DNA of 46,143 nucleotides, taken from assembly GCA_023379385.1 (NCBI GenBank), contig JAMCUS010000026.1, positions 1 through 46,143 on the forward strand. The letters are read 5' to 3'. The translations under genes were made by a program, and so were the position numbers. Under the pieces are notes generated by a model. It saw only the letters and a list, made by a program, of their open reading frames with translations. It was not told where the DNA came from and ran no database searches. Shown here piece by piece: positions 8,794 to 17,261 of the stretch; positions within the stretch are counted from its first letter, which is position 1; every line of letters begins with the position of its first letter. The DNA comes from Thermoplasmatota archaeon (GTDB taxonomy: Archaea; Thermoplasmatota; Thermoplasmata; Lutacidiplasmatales; JAMCUS01).

Positions 8794-10326
8794 GTGAGTA
8801 ATATGTCTATTTTATCGTCATCAAAAGGAAAACATCAGGAAGATAAATTTAATGCACAGATGCTTGTGGATCAGGGATATGAAGCAAAAACCCCTGTGGA
8901 GGAGTTGATAAGTAGCGTAGGCATGAAATTATCCATTTTCAGGGAAAAGGGATTTGATAGAGCTGAAGCAATGGCCAATCTATTTCCGGATATTGTTATG
9001 GATTTAGATACTCTGGAAAGTGTTGTCACCTCCATATTATCGGGTACACATATTCTGGTATTTGGTCCTCCCGGATCTGGCAAAACATCTCTTGCAAAAT
9101 CAATCTGGCACCTATATCCAAAGGAGGTGTATGTTGTTGGCGATTGTCCTGTCCTAGACAATCCCATGAGTCTTGTAGATGAAAAATACTGGGAGATCTC
9201 ACCGCCATGTCCATTCTGCAAACATAATTATGCAAAGGAATACAGCGAATTTCATCCAGACTTAGTTGATCCTGAATCTGTACCTGTTAAAAAAATTCTT
9301 TTGCATGAGGGTATGGGGTTTGCAAGAATTCAGGGGAGTTCTGAAGTTTTTCCAGATCACCTCACTGGTAGTATCAATTTACATATGCTTGAAAGAATTG
9401 GGGACCCATTAAGTCCGCTGGTTATTGAGCCAGGAAAGCTTTTACAGGCCAATAGAGGTATACTGGTTATAGATGAAATAGGAAAATTACCGTATGGAAC
9501 ACAAAATGTATTACTACAGGCATTAGAAGAGGGTATTGTAACACCGTCTAAATCACGTGAAACATTTCCATCAATGTTTTTTGCAATAACAACCTCAAAC
9601 ATGGAAGATTTGGATAATATCAATGAACCTCTCAATGACAGGTTAACAAGTATATATATGAATTTTCCATCCTTACATGAAAGTAACATCAGAATTGTAG
9701 ATGTTAATATAAAAAAAAGAAGAATAAGAAGGGCTCCACTTATAATTAAAGAGATTTCATCACGTCTTATAGAAGAGTGGAGAAAGAACTATATGGATCA
9801 TCCAGATCTTGCAGAAGTTGGATCAAACAGAACAATTATAGATATAATAGATCGTTCAATATCATATAGTATTGTTTATAATGGTAGCTATTTACCATCT
9901 GTTAATGAACTAAAAAAAGGTGTTTTAGACTCGATGAGGGGTAGAGTTAGAGCCAGGTCTGGATTAAGTTATAAAGAGAATATTGATATTGTTACCTCTT
10001 ATTTGGATAAATATTTTGATAAGTTCGTAAATTATACCACTCTTCTTATATGGTGTACATACTACAGAAATGAATTAAAAAATGATAAAAGGAAAAGTGA
10101 AGAGCTATTTGCAGAAATAAGAAGGTTATTGGAAGATAAAAAATTACAGAATGAACTTAAAAATGGGAATACAGGAACATTTAAAAACTTCACATCCTTT
10201 GCAAATTATCTTGTTAAAATGGATGATGAAAAAGAGGTAGACCCAATTACTTATGGTTTATGGATCTCTGGTTTCATCATTAACATGCCTGACAAAAAAT
10301 GTAATGAGAGTGATAAAAAGGCATGA
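8794..10326 (+). CDS. MoxR/ChlI-like AAA+ ATPase with cysteine insert
   Basis: 510 residues from GTG 8794 (ATG at 8803 is possible). Walker A is FGPPGSGKTS (about residues 90-99), Walker B GILVIDEIGKL (about 222-232), then a sensor block ITTSNMEDL and a NDRLTSIYMNFP arginine-finger region, as in Mg-chelatase subunit I and MoxR ATPases. Between them sits a CPFC pair (about 139-142) and a DLVDPESVP segment. The C-terminal 200 residues are helical and unassigned. It overlaps the downstream VWA gene by four bases; AAA+/VWA pairs of this kind work as two-part chelatases or protein-remodelling machines in known families. No cobalamin or bacteriochlorophyll genes are nearby, so metal chelation is not implied. 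Confidence 0.85.
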   Translation: MSNMSILSSSKGKHQEDKFNAQMLVDQGYEAKTPVEELISSVGMKLSIFREKGFDRAEAMANLFPDIVMDLDTLESVVTSILSGTHILVFGPPGSGKTSLAKSIWHLYPKEVYVVGDCPVLDNPMSLVDEKYWEISPPCPFCKHNYAKEYSEFHPDLVDPESVPVKKILLHEGMGFARIQGSSEVFPDHLTGSINLHMLERIGDPLSPLVIEPGKLLQANRGILVIDEIGKLPYGTQNVLLQALEEGIVTPSKSRETFPSMFFAITTSNMEDLDNINEPLNDRLTSIYMNFPSLHESNIRIVDVNIKKRRIRRAPLIIKEISSRLIEEWRKNYMDHPDLAEVGSNRTIIDIIDRSISYSIVYNGSYLPSVNELKKGVLDSMRGRVRARSGLSYKENIDIVTSYLDKYFDKFVNYTTLLIWCTYYRNELKNDKRKSEELFAEIRRLLEDKKLQNELKNGNTGTFKNFTSFANYLVKMDDEKEVDPITYGLWISGFIINMPDKKCNESDKKA

Positions 10327-12140
10327 GTTCACCAGAACAATATCTTCCTGATTGTGATAATATTGAACTACCTGCAACTGCTCACATCCTTGATGAAAAG
10401 GGTATAGAGTACATCATTAAAAAAATAGGAAAAGAGGGTATCGGATCTTTATCCGACACTATAAAGGAACTTGAAAAAAATGATAGCTATATCAGAGAAA
10501 GCATAAAATCAATCAGAGATAGATTGAAAAAAGAGATTGAAAGCAGGGTATCCATACTGAACAGAAAATACGACGAAAATTTAGAAAAGATAAAAAGGGA
10601 ATACGGCGAAAATATAAAAATTATAAAAACAGAAAAGGAGAGTATAGATACACTACTGGAAAGTAATTTTGTTCTGGGCAACGTTAAATCCTTTTTTGAT
10701 AATGAAGAAGCTCTGCTTGGCCTGTTGATGGCTGAAAATAAAGGTATCAATAAAAATAAAAGTTATTTGACTAGATTTATTGAATTACTAAAAGCCATGA
10801 TATCGTATTTTAAAAAATTGTTTAAAGGCATATTTAAAAAATCACCAAAAAAAGAGGCTAAAAGGGAAAGTATTGCAATACTGGATACATTGGGGCTTTC
10901 TACCTCAAAAGTTATTCAAATTGCTGTTTCTGGTAGTCCCATAGGCAATCAAATTTTAACAGATATGGCTGAGAGTAAAAACATTTCAAAAGTGAGTTTG
11001 GAGGATAAACGTATAAAAAATCCAGAAGAATATAAAAAAGAGGTTGAAGATTATATTCATAATAGATTTGAAAACATCAATAAAACTGAATTCAACCTGA
11101 AAATCAAAAAAATATTGAAAAAAAGATCTGATAGACTAAGTAAAAAAGAGAAGGAATTGGGGCTGGAAACAGACAAAAAAAAGGATGAAGTAAAGTCCAT
11201 GCAGGAAATGGAGCAAAAAAAGGCTGAGGATAAAATGACCAAAGATATTGATAAAGGGGTTGTATCTGCATCAGCATATGAGCTCAAAACGCTAGGCTAT
11301 CTTAAAGGTACAAATGAGAAAATGGAGGTTACAGCGGCTTTTATAGATAGACTAGGTGAATTGATATTTGAAGAGGAAATAAAAAAAATTCCGGAAAGTT
11401 ACAGGTATTCATTGTATAGTCATGGAATACAAACAGGTATTTATGATAAAAGAAGACTTCGCGACAGGGATGAAATTGCAAAACTGGATATTGTAGATTC
11501 TTTGATAGAAAGTAAGATACACAAATATTCAACAATAGACGTGGATTTGGCATATATATATAACGAGATAGGTGAAATGAACCGGCATTCCATATTACTA
11601 TTTGACAAAAGCGGTAGCATGGATGAAAATGATAAGGTTTATGCCGCCAAAAGAGCGTTAACCTCTCTCTATGTAGCCATTAAAAAACATGATTCTCAGG
11701 CAACAGTAGACGTAATAGCATTTGATTCAAATGTTAAGATAATGGATTTCTATCAGATGTGGGAGGTTAAGGCTGGTGAGTTTACCAATACAGGTGAAGC
11801 AATACTCACAGCATATAAATTATTTAAAAAGGGAAATGTTAAGAGGGACCTGTACATGATAACTGATGGATTGCCTGAAGCATATACAACATCATCTGGT
11901 AGCGTGAAAGCCGGTGATTTCAAAATGAGCATGGAATATGCTGTACAGGCTACAAAATTGCTAAGCAGGTTAAAGGATCTTTCAGTTACCATTGTACTTT
12001 TAAAATCAGATGACAAAAGATACCTTCAGGCTGCAAAAAACATCGCATCTATATGCAACGGTAAAGTAATAGTTACCGAACCGTCAACATTGGCGACAAC
12101 ATTACTTCTGGATTTTGCAAAAAGAAATATGCATAAATGA
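10323..12140 (+). CDS. VWA-domain protein, partner of the AAA+ ATPase
   Basis: 605 residues. A C-terminal von Willebrand A domain (about 420-600) has an intact MIDAS: DKSGS (about 428-432), the Thr in FTNTGEAI and the Asp in MITDGLPE. The N-terminal part is highly charged and mostly helical, with coiled-coil-like stretches at about 35-120 and 225-320. At about 145-185 a cluster of alternating aromatic and Lys residues (SYFKKLFKGIFKK) could form an amphipathic membrane-binding helix. In known MoxR-VWA or ChlI-ChlD pairs the VWA protein binds substrate or target through its metal site and is remodelled by the ATPase. The overlap with the AAA+ gene supports a complex. Target unknown. Confidence 0.86.
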   Translation: MSSPEQYLPDCDNIELPATAHILDEKGIEYIIKKIGKEGIGSLSDTIKELEKNDSYIRESIKSIRDRLKKEIESRVSILNRKYDENLEKIKREYGENIKIIKTEKESIDTLLESNFVLGNVKSFFDNEEALLGLLMAENKGINKNKSYLTRFIELLKAMISYFKKLFKGIFKKSPKKEAKRESIAILDTLGLSTSKVIQIAVSGSPIGNQILTDMAESKNISKVSLEDKRIKNPEEYKKEVEDYIHNRFENINKTEFNLKIKKILKKRSDRLSKKEKELGLETDKKKDEVKSMQEMEQKKAEDKMTKDIDKGVVSASAYELKTLGYLKGTNEKMEVTAAFIDRLGELIFEEEIKKIPESYRYSLYSHGIQTGIYDKRRLRDRDEIAKLDIVDSLIESKIHKYSTIDVDLAYIYNEIGEMNRHSILLFDKSGSMDENDKVYAAKRALTSLYVAIKKHDSQATVDVIAFDSNVKIMDFYQMWEVKAGEFTNTGEAILTAYKLFKKGNVKRDLYMITDGLPEAYTTSSGSVKAGDFKMSMEYAVQATKLLSRLKDLSVTIVLLKSDDKRYLQAAKNIASICNGKVIVTEPSTLATTLLLDFAKRNMHK

Positions 12141-12176
12141 AGTATGCATTCATTTATTATCATTAAAATATGCAGT

Positions 12177-12809
12177 TTAATTAACGATCTCCATTATTTT
12201 ATCCTTTACTTCATGGAAGGTTTCAAAGGAATAAAATGGCAATTTACGTTCCTGCATCATTTCTGATAACTTTCTTCTTGCAAATGTTATGTCAGAACAT
12301 AAAGCGGCGTCTATATCAAGTGAACCATCTCCTATAAACACAATAGTTTTACCAGAAAATTTATTTTTTAATGTTTCAACAAAATTTGCTTTAGAAAAAG
12401 GTATTGATGGAAACCTTATGCTATAATTGTGTCCGTTATATGTAATAGATGGAGAATACGTTTCTACATTCTTCCATTTCATCTTTTCCAAAAATAATTT
12501 TATATAAAAATCAAGACCAGCACTTGCAATAAAAAAAGGTATATCATGTTCGTCACAAAAAATTTTGAATTTTTCAACACCGTCTCTTGCCGTCATATGT
12601 GATAACGCAAAACTGTTCAATTCCTTCAGTGTAGCATTGATAGACATGACAGAACCAGTCATTGCGTCTTCATAGCTCAATATTCCTGTAATCCTCATGT
12701 TTTCAAATTCTTTCCATACCGAACTTCCAAACTTTTCAAAAAGTATGAAATCTACCTGCTCCTCTACAATGGTACCATCAAAATCTGAAATTATAACGAT
12801 CTCTTTCAT
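12177..12809 (-). CDS. HAD-superfamily phosphatase (MtnX/SerB-like)
   Basis: 210 residues. Motif I is ISDFDGTIVEE with both catalytic aspartates; motif II probably the Ser in FFIASAG; motif III/IV the Lys of FSKANF and GDGSLDIDAA. A cap domain lies between. The family includes phosphoserine-type and methylthiopentenyl-phosphate phosphatases; the substrate is not evident. ATG 12827 is six codons further up, but the TATA box TTTATAAATA (12840-12831) lies 27 bp before ATG 12809, and the decayed paralogue at 14385 starts at the same point, so 12809 is the better start with a leaderless mRNA. Confidence 0.82.
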   Translation of the reverse strand: MKEIVIISDFDGTIVEEQVDFILFEKFGSSVWKEFENMRITGILSYEDAMTGSVMSINATLKELNSFALSHMTARDGVEKFKIFCDEHDIPFFIASAGLDFYIKLFLEKMKWKNVETYSPSITYNGHNYSIRFPSIPFSKANFVETLKNKFSGKTIVFIGDGSLDIDAALCSDITFARRKLSEMMQERKLPFYSFETFHEVKDKIMEIVN

Positions 12810-12830
12810 TCCTATTCCATATTTCATTCC

Positions 12831-12840
12831 TATTTATAAA
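12831..12840 (-). promoter_or_regulatory. TATA box of the HAD phosphatase gene
   Basis: On the minus strand this reads TTTATAAATA, centred about 27 bp upstream of ATG 12809, the spacing expected when an archaeal mRNA begins at or next to its start codon. This decides against the upstream ATG at 12827. Confidence 0.55.
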
Positions 12841-12865
12841 TCTTTCATAAATTTATTTATAGATT

Positions 12866-12918
12866 GTTAGGGGTATGGGGGAAGCTATAATACTCCGATG
12901 CTTTAGCATGGAGTAGTT
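12866..12918 (+). mobile_element. Solo IS200/IS605 right-end / omega-RNA-like fragment B
   Basis: TTGTTAGGGGTATGGGGGAAG, then CTATAATACTCCGATGC-TTTA-GCATGGAGTAGTTCAC. The stem (ACTCCgATGC pairing with GCATgGAGT) and the closing TTCAC have the shape of IS200/IS605 right ends, which in living elements overlap the 3' end of the TnpB guide RNA. The upstream TTTATAGATTGTTAG is shared with the copy at 40620. No tnpB is attached. Confidence 0.6.
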
Positions 12919-12946
12919 CACGAATAAAGTACGTTATCATCCGATA

Positions 12947-13573
12947 TTATCCTGTAAGTGTAGCACTTCCAGATACTGTATATGCCCCTATCCCATAGAC
13001 TATGAGATCATAACCATTCAATATATTTATTGGAGGTATTACACCCCCTTTTAAAAACACATGTATTCCTAGATATGCACCTGCTGGAAGGATTGTTGAA
13101 GGGTTACCGTAAGGTGGATAATAATACCACTGTCCTGGTGGTGGTGACCACCACGAAATAGAAAAATAGCCAATGTGTCCAGAACCGCCAGTAGCAGTTG
13201 GATTTGTACCGTATTGACTTGATCCATTGAAGGCATCAACCGCAATGCGTATGCCAGGTATTGCGCTCAATATTGATTCACCTGCAGAATTTATTATAGA
13301 GAATCCTAGATCTCCAACGGGGATGCTGGTCGAAGTTGCTATAACTGGTATCCATTCCCATAGCCCTGACTGATTAGGAAACGATGTTGTCGGTGGCCCG
13401 GAAACACCAAAATATATACGATCTGAATTATTTGAGTTAGGCATTTTTACGACGTTAAAAACAAATACAGTCAATATTGCAACGAGTACAACGGTCATGG
13501 CTACAAGCAGTATCGTAGCTATAACAGGCGTTACACCTCTTCTCCGTCTCAAAAAACTTTTTCCTGCAATCAT
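12947..13573 (-). CDS. Archaeal type IV pilin-like protein
   Basis: 208 residues. The N-terminus ends in RRRRG followed by VTPVIATILLVAMTVVLVA, a class III signal: cleavage after Gly13 by a prepilin peptidase and a hydrophobic helix of about 25 residues that packs in the pilus core. This fits the archaeal pilin N-terminal family common in euryarchaea. The rest (about 50-208) is rich in Gly, Ser, Pro, Tyr and Trp, with no Cys, as for a surface-exposed beta domain. No pilus assembly ATPase or membrane platform gene is nearby, so assembly would use genes elsewhere. An inverted repeat lies directly at the promoter (13591-13610). Confidence 0.8.
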   Translation of the reverse strand: MIAGKSFLRRRRGVTPVIATILLVAMTVVLVAILTVFVFNVVKMPNSNNSDRIYFGVSGPPTTSFPNQSGLWEWIPVIATSTSIPVGDLGFSIINSAGESILSAIPGIRIAVDAFNGSSQYGTNPTATGGSGHIGYFSISWWSPPPGQWYYYPPYGNPSTILPAGAYLGIHVFLKGGVIPPINILNGYDLIVYGIGAYTVSGSATLTG

Positions 13574-13590
13574 AGTTTGATACCTGTGAT

Positions 13591-13620
13591 AGTAAATGGG
13601 TTGATTTACTATTTATATGT
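13591..13620 (-). promoter_or_regulatory. Promoter of the pilin-like gene with operator-like inverted repeat
   Basis: On the minus strand ACATATAAAT (13620-13611) is a TATA box; immediately after it comes AGTAAAT-CAACCC-ATTTACT (13610-13591), a perfect 7-bp inverted repeat. It lies between TATA and the expected transcription start (about 13588), where a bound protein would block polymerase. ATG is at 13573 with AGGT upstream. Confidence 0.5.
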
Positions 13621-13730
13621 TTGTTAATGATAAAATAAAAATGGTTATATGACCATTAGATAAAATTTATTACATCTTATAAAAACAAATAAATTATATA
13701 TACTATGCATATTGTTAGTACATAAAACTG

Positions 13731-13850
13731 ATGGCCAACCTGAAACATATTCAATATTATCTAGACGATCTGAATGCAGATAATTTCAAAAAACATAAAA
13801 TACAGTCAATAAAAACGGTAACTTTATACGAATATAATTTTTTAAGGTAA
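13731..13850 (+). CDS. Hypothetical 39-residue ORF, doubtful
   Basis: ATG 13731 opens 39 codons (MANLKHIQYYLDDLNADNF...) ending in TAA at 13848. The composition is protein-like and charged. An AT-rich TATA-like stretch (ATTATATATAC) precedes it by about 30 bp. There is no recognisable domain. It fills the roughly 300-base gap between the pilin-like gene and the HAD pseudogene, which otherwise shows nothing. It could be a fragment of a longer DNA-binding protein or chance. Confidence 0.25.
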   Translation: MANLKHIQYYLDDLNADNFKKHKIQSIKTVTLYEYNFLR

Positions 13851-13877
13851 AATTTATATTTTATTAAAACATATAAA

Positions 13878-14385
13878 TTAATCAACTAACTCTCTCAGTC
13901 TATTCTCTATATCGTAGAAATTTTCAAAGTAATAAAAGGGTAATTTACGTTCCTGCATAATTCTTGATAACTTTCCTTTCGCAAAAATCATATATGAGCA
14001 TAAAGCGGCATCTATATCCTGCGGGCAATCACTTCCTATAAACACAACGCTTTTTCCAGTGAATTTATTTTTTAGTTGTTCAATAAAATCTGCTTTGGAA
14101 AAGGGTTTAGACGGAAACTTCATATTCGTTACATAAATTCTTGAATTGCCTGAGACCTTCTCTAGCGGTCATGTGTGATAATGCGAACTCATTTAATTCC
14201 TTTGGAGTTGCCTTAATGTACTTAACACAGGCTGTCAGTGTATCTTTATAATCCAATACTCCTGCATACCTGATCTTATTAAACTCTTTGTGTATTAAAC
14301 ATTCAAATCCTTCAAAAAGCAAGGAGGCTACATCCTCTTCAGCAATGATTTTATCAAAATCTGAAATTACAATAAGCTCTTTCAT
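13878..14385 (-). pseudogene. Decayed paralogue of the HAD phosphatase
   Basis: Two fragments match the phosphatase at 12177-12809 end to end. The first (14385-14107) reads MKELIVISDFDKIIAEED and continues to the ALSHMTAREGL block, then shifts frame. The second (14123-13878) resumes at KFPSKPFSKADFIEQLKNKF and runs to the C-terminus. About 45 codons of the cap region are missing at the junction, which lies at 14107-14123 with a frameshift. Motif I has lost its GT (DFDKI) and the GDGSLDIDAA motif has become GSDCPQDIDAA. These are signs of a non-functional duplicate about 1.5 kb from its parent. Confidence 0.8.
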
Positions 14386-14500
14386 TTATCACTCACCCTC
14401 CATTTTGTAATATTTATGATATTTAACTGTCTGTTTTGCCTGTTTTGCTATATAATATTTATTCGTGATTTACCTGCTAAACAACATAAACGATCTATCT

Positions 14501-14510
14501 AATTTATATA
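14501..14510 (+). promoter_or_regulatory. TATA box of the stomatin/SPFH gene
   Basis: AATTTATATA is centred about 27 bp before ATG 14534. This spacing suggests that the transcript begins at the start codon (leaderless). No Shine-Dalgarno sequence is visible in GGAATTC just upstream. Confidence 0.5.
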
Positions 14511-14533
14511 ATCGTTATTCATTATAGGAATTC

Positions 14534-15415
14534 ATGAATAGTGTTGGAGAGACGGTATTAATAATTTTTATAGCTATAATATTCATAGTATTTCTATTAT
14601 ATGCTATAAGAATTGTGAGAGAGTATCAGAGAATTGTTGTTTTCAGATTTGGAAGAGCACTTGCCGAAAAAGGACCTGGTATTGTCTTTATATATCCTAT
14701 AGTTGACCAACCGGTAATGGTTGATCTAAGAGAACGATTTCTTACAATACCTCACCAGACATGCATTACCAGAGATAATGCACCTGTAGATATAGATTTT
14801 ATGATTTATTTTAAAGTGATAAATTCAGCAGACTCAGTTATAAAAATAAATAATTTTGAGGGCGCCGCCACCGGTATTGCAACAACCACGCTTAGAGCAG
14901 TAATAGGAGATATAAACCTTGATGAAGTATTATCTAAACGTGAAAATATAAATTCAATTTTAAGGGTAAAACTTGATGAAATAACCATCAGATGGGGCGT
15001 AAAGGTAACAAACGTAGAAATAAGAGAAATCCTTCCGCCAAAAAATGTATCTGATGCAATGATTCTTCAGATGGCTGCTGAGAGGACTAGAAGAGCTGTA
15101 GTTACAGAATCTGAAGGTAAGAAATCAGCAACTATAACCGTGGCAGAAGGTGACAAACAATCTAACATACTCAGAGCAGAAGGAGACAGGCAGGCGGCCA
15201 TACTCAGAGCAGAAGGGTATTCACTTGCACTTAGTACTGTATTCAATGTAGCCAAGACTATTGATAGTAAAACACTGTCCCTGCAATATCTGGAAATGTT
15301 AAAAGCACTTGGTTCATCAGAATCTACAAAATTTATATTCCCTATGGAATTTACGGAAATAATAAGGCCATTTACCGAAACGCTTAAAAAGGTTTACAAT
15401 GACAACGAAAAATAG
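14534..15415 (+). CDS. SPFH/stomatin-like membrane protein
   Basis: 293 residues. One N-terminal membrane helix (about 7-25) is followed by the SPFH domain, with EYQRIVVFRFGRALAEKGPG and the VDLRERFLTIPHQTCITRDN block, then an alanine- and glutamate-rich helix with repeated RAEGDRQAAILRAEGY, and a short C-terminal tail. Prokaryotic stomatins organise membrane microdomains and are known substrates or partners of NfeD proteases. The next gene overlaps it by 17 bases and encodes a short NfeD, and a convergent NfeD protease follows. In Pyrococcus the long NfeD cleaves the C-terminal hydrophobic tail of stomatin; here the tail IIRPFTETLKKV is short but similar in place. Confidence 0.9.
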   Translation: MNSVGETVLIIFIAIIFIVFLLYAIRIVREYQRIVVFRFGRALAEKGPGIVFIYPIVDQPVMVDLRERFLTIPHQTCITRDNAPVDIDFMIYFKVINSADSVIKINNFEGAATGIATTTLRAVIGDINLDEVLSKRENINSILRVKLDEITIRWGVKVTNVEIREILPPKNVSDAMILQMAAERTRRAVVTESEGKKSATITVAEGDKQSNILRAEGDRQAAILRAEGYSLALSTVFNVAKTIDSKTLSLQYLEMLKALGSSESTKFIFPMEFTEIIRPFTETLKKVYNDNEK

Positions 15416-15830
15416 GAAAGAGTTAACCATTATAGATAGATATGGTTACAGAACCTTCATAATTCTCCTGTTAATACTAATATTTGCAATTTACCTCATA
15501 TACCTCTATTTCTCCACAGGTGAGGTGCATTCCTCCTATCTTTTCTTATCTGTACTGTTTCTCATAATTGCGGTTATTCTTTTCGTAGGATTCAGATTCA
15601 CAATTATAAAAAAGATAGATAAAATATATTTTAATACGAATACCATGATAGGCGAATCCGGTATTGTTATCACGCCAGCATCTGCAGGACTAAAGGGTAC
15701 AGTACGTATTCAGCATGAAGAATGGTCCTTTACATCAAATGAGGATATGCAGGTAAATGATAAGGTAGAGGTTATATCTGTTATGGATGATAAGGTGACA
15801 ATGGTAGTTAGAAAAATTAAATCTTCTTAA
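15399..15830 (+). CDS. Short NfeD-like protein (two TM helices plus OB fold)
   Basis: 143 residues. Two membrane helices (about 17-37 and 46-66) precede a soluble C-terminal domain of the NfeD OB-fold type, with GESGIVITPASAGLKGTVRI and the end VNDKVEVISVMDDKVTMVVRK. The protease half is absent. It overlaps the stomatin gene by 17 bases and thus forms a two-gene operon. Short NfeD proteins are partners of stomatin-class proteins in many prokaryotes. It also overlaps the 3' end of the long NfeD gene on the other strand by 14 bases. Confidence 0.84.
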   Translation: MTTKNRKELTIIDRYGYRTFIILLLILIFAIYLIYLYFSTGEVHSSYLFLSVLFLIIAVILFVGFRFTIIKKIDKIYFNTNTMIGESGIVITPASAGLKGTVRIQHEEWSFTSNEDMQVNDKVEVISVMDDKVTMVVRKIKSS

Positions 15831-17100
15831 CCCTGACCTTTCCATCCACATATTCTACAACCTTTACATGTTCACCCTTCTTAATCGGGCTATCTGATAT
15901 GGCGCTCCAGTCCTCCGCCATAACGTTCACTACACCCTCTTTTAACACCTCTATATCCGTCATAGCTGTTCCAGTCTTTCCTTTTACTATATCAGGACCA
16001 ATTAATTTTGGTTTTTTCATGGCAACTTCCCGTAATTTTATTAGGTATAAAGCACCGATAGGTATTACAGTAGCCTCCAGAACTATAATGATATAGCTTC
16101 CAATATTCATAAATGGAAAATATATCCTGCTGGAATACGTTATTCCATATACCGTTATAATACTGCCCGTTATTACCATCCCCACCCCGGCTGCCATGGC
16201 AGCTCCATGACCCAGTTTAACCTCTACAAATATCAATGCCACTCCGATTATTATCAAAAGAAGTCCCACAACACTACCATTAATTAACTGAGAACCCCAG
16301 AAACCTATTGCCAGTGCAATAACTCCTACCACTGTAAGGTATATTGAACCGTGATAGATATCAAGCATTATTGCAATAGAACCAATCAGTATGAAAAATC
16401 CTGATATTATTGAATTTGATATAAAGGATTCAAATTGCTGATATACATTTTCTGTATACTGTATTAAGGCATAATTTGAATATCCTGATTTTGCTAGAAC
16501 ATCGTTCAGACTGTTGCTTATTCCATTTATAACTGATAGATTATATGCCTCCACATCAGTATAGGCTGTATTGTTATACACCATGGTGGCAACGGCTGAC
16601 ACATTTCTGTGATGTTCTAAAGCAAGTGATTTCATATAAGAGGCAGCGGCATTTATCACATGTTGATTCTCACCGGAAGAACCACCTATTATATATGGCT
16701 GTGATGGCCCTATAAAACTACCGTTACCCATATATATGTAGTTGCTAGCCATAGCAATAAAGGAACCTGCTGATGCACCCATATCACCAGGTGGTATATA
16801 GGTTATGACATTAATAGTGGATTCTGCATTCTGAATTGAATTCACAATACTGAAGGCACTGGAGAGGTATCCTCCCGGTGTATTCATAATTATGATGACA
16901 GGATCATTATTCTGAACAGCATATGATAACGTCTGGTGAAAATAATTTACAGCGCCTGGATCCACTCCATAATCAAAATTTATAATAACAACAGAATGTG
17001 AACTGCTGGCAGACACAGCAGATGCATTTATTACTGAAATAAACGACGCTATGGATATATATAATAATAGAATATAAATAATTTTATTGAATCTAAACAT
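15817..17100 (-). CDS. NfeD-type membrane serine protease (ClpP-like)
   Basis: 427 residues. A signal peptide or anchor (about 6-29) leads into a ClpP-like domain facing outward: the nucleophile is the Ser in GASAGSF (about residue 112), and the general base is the Lys in YMKSLALEHHRN (about 157), as in the Ser-Lys dyad of Pyrococcus PH1510. The intervening NTPGG oxyanion loop is present. Four or more membrane helices follow (about 240-350), and then the OB-fold NfeD domain with GPDIVKGKTGTA and GEHVKVVEYVDGKVRV. It is the probable processing enzyme for the stomatin encoded convergently next to it. Start ATG at 17100; no strong ribosome-binding site. Confidence 0.9.
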   Translation of the reverse strand: MFRFNKIIYILLLYISIASFISVINASAVSASSSHSVVIINFDYGVDPGAVNYFHQTLSYAVQNNDPVIIIMNTPGGYLSSAFSIVNSIQNAESTINVITYIPPGDMGASAGSFIAMASNYIYMGNGSFIGPSQPYIIGGSSGENQHVINAAASYMKSLALEHHRNVSAVATMVYNNTAYTDVEAYNLSVINGISNSLNDVLAKSGYSNYALIQYTENVYQQFESFISNSIISGFFILIGSIAIMLDIYHGSIYLTVVGVIALAIGFWGSQLINGSVVGLLLIIIGVALIFVEVKLGHGAAMAAGVGMVITGSIITVYGITYSSRIYFPFMNIGSYIIIVLEATVIPIGALYLIKLREVAMKKPKLIGPDIVKGKTGTAMTDIEVLKEGVVNVMAEDWSAISDSPIKKGEHVKVVEYVDGKVRVKKI

Positions 17101-17261
17101 ATATTTAATTTATTGTCAATCAAACATATTAACTTTTTGTATTTGACCGAACAGTAAATCATTTAATAAATTTTATTTACTGTAATCTACAAATATTGCA
17201 AATTACAAAATAAGCTTTTCTAAAAATAAGAGTTAAGGTTAGGTTAGAAAAAGTAAAAGGT

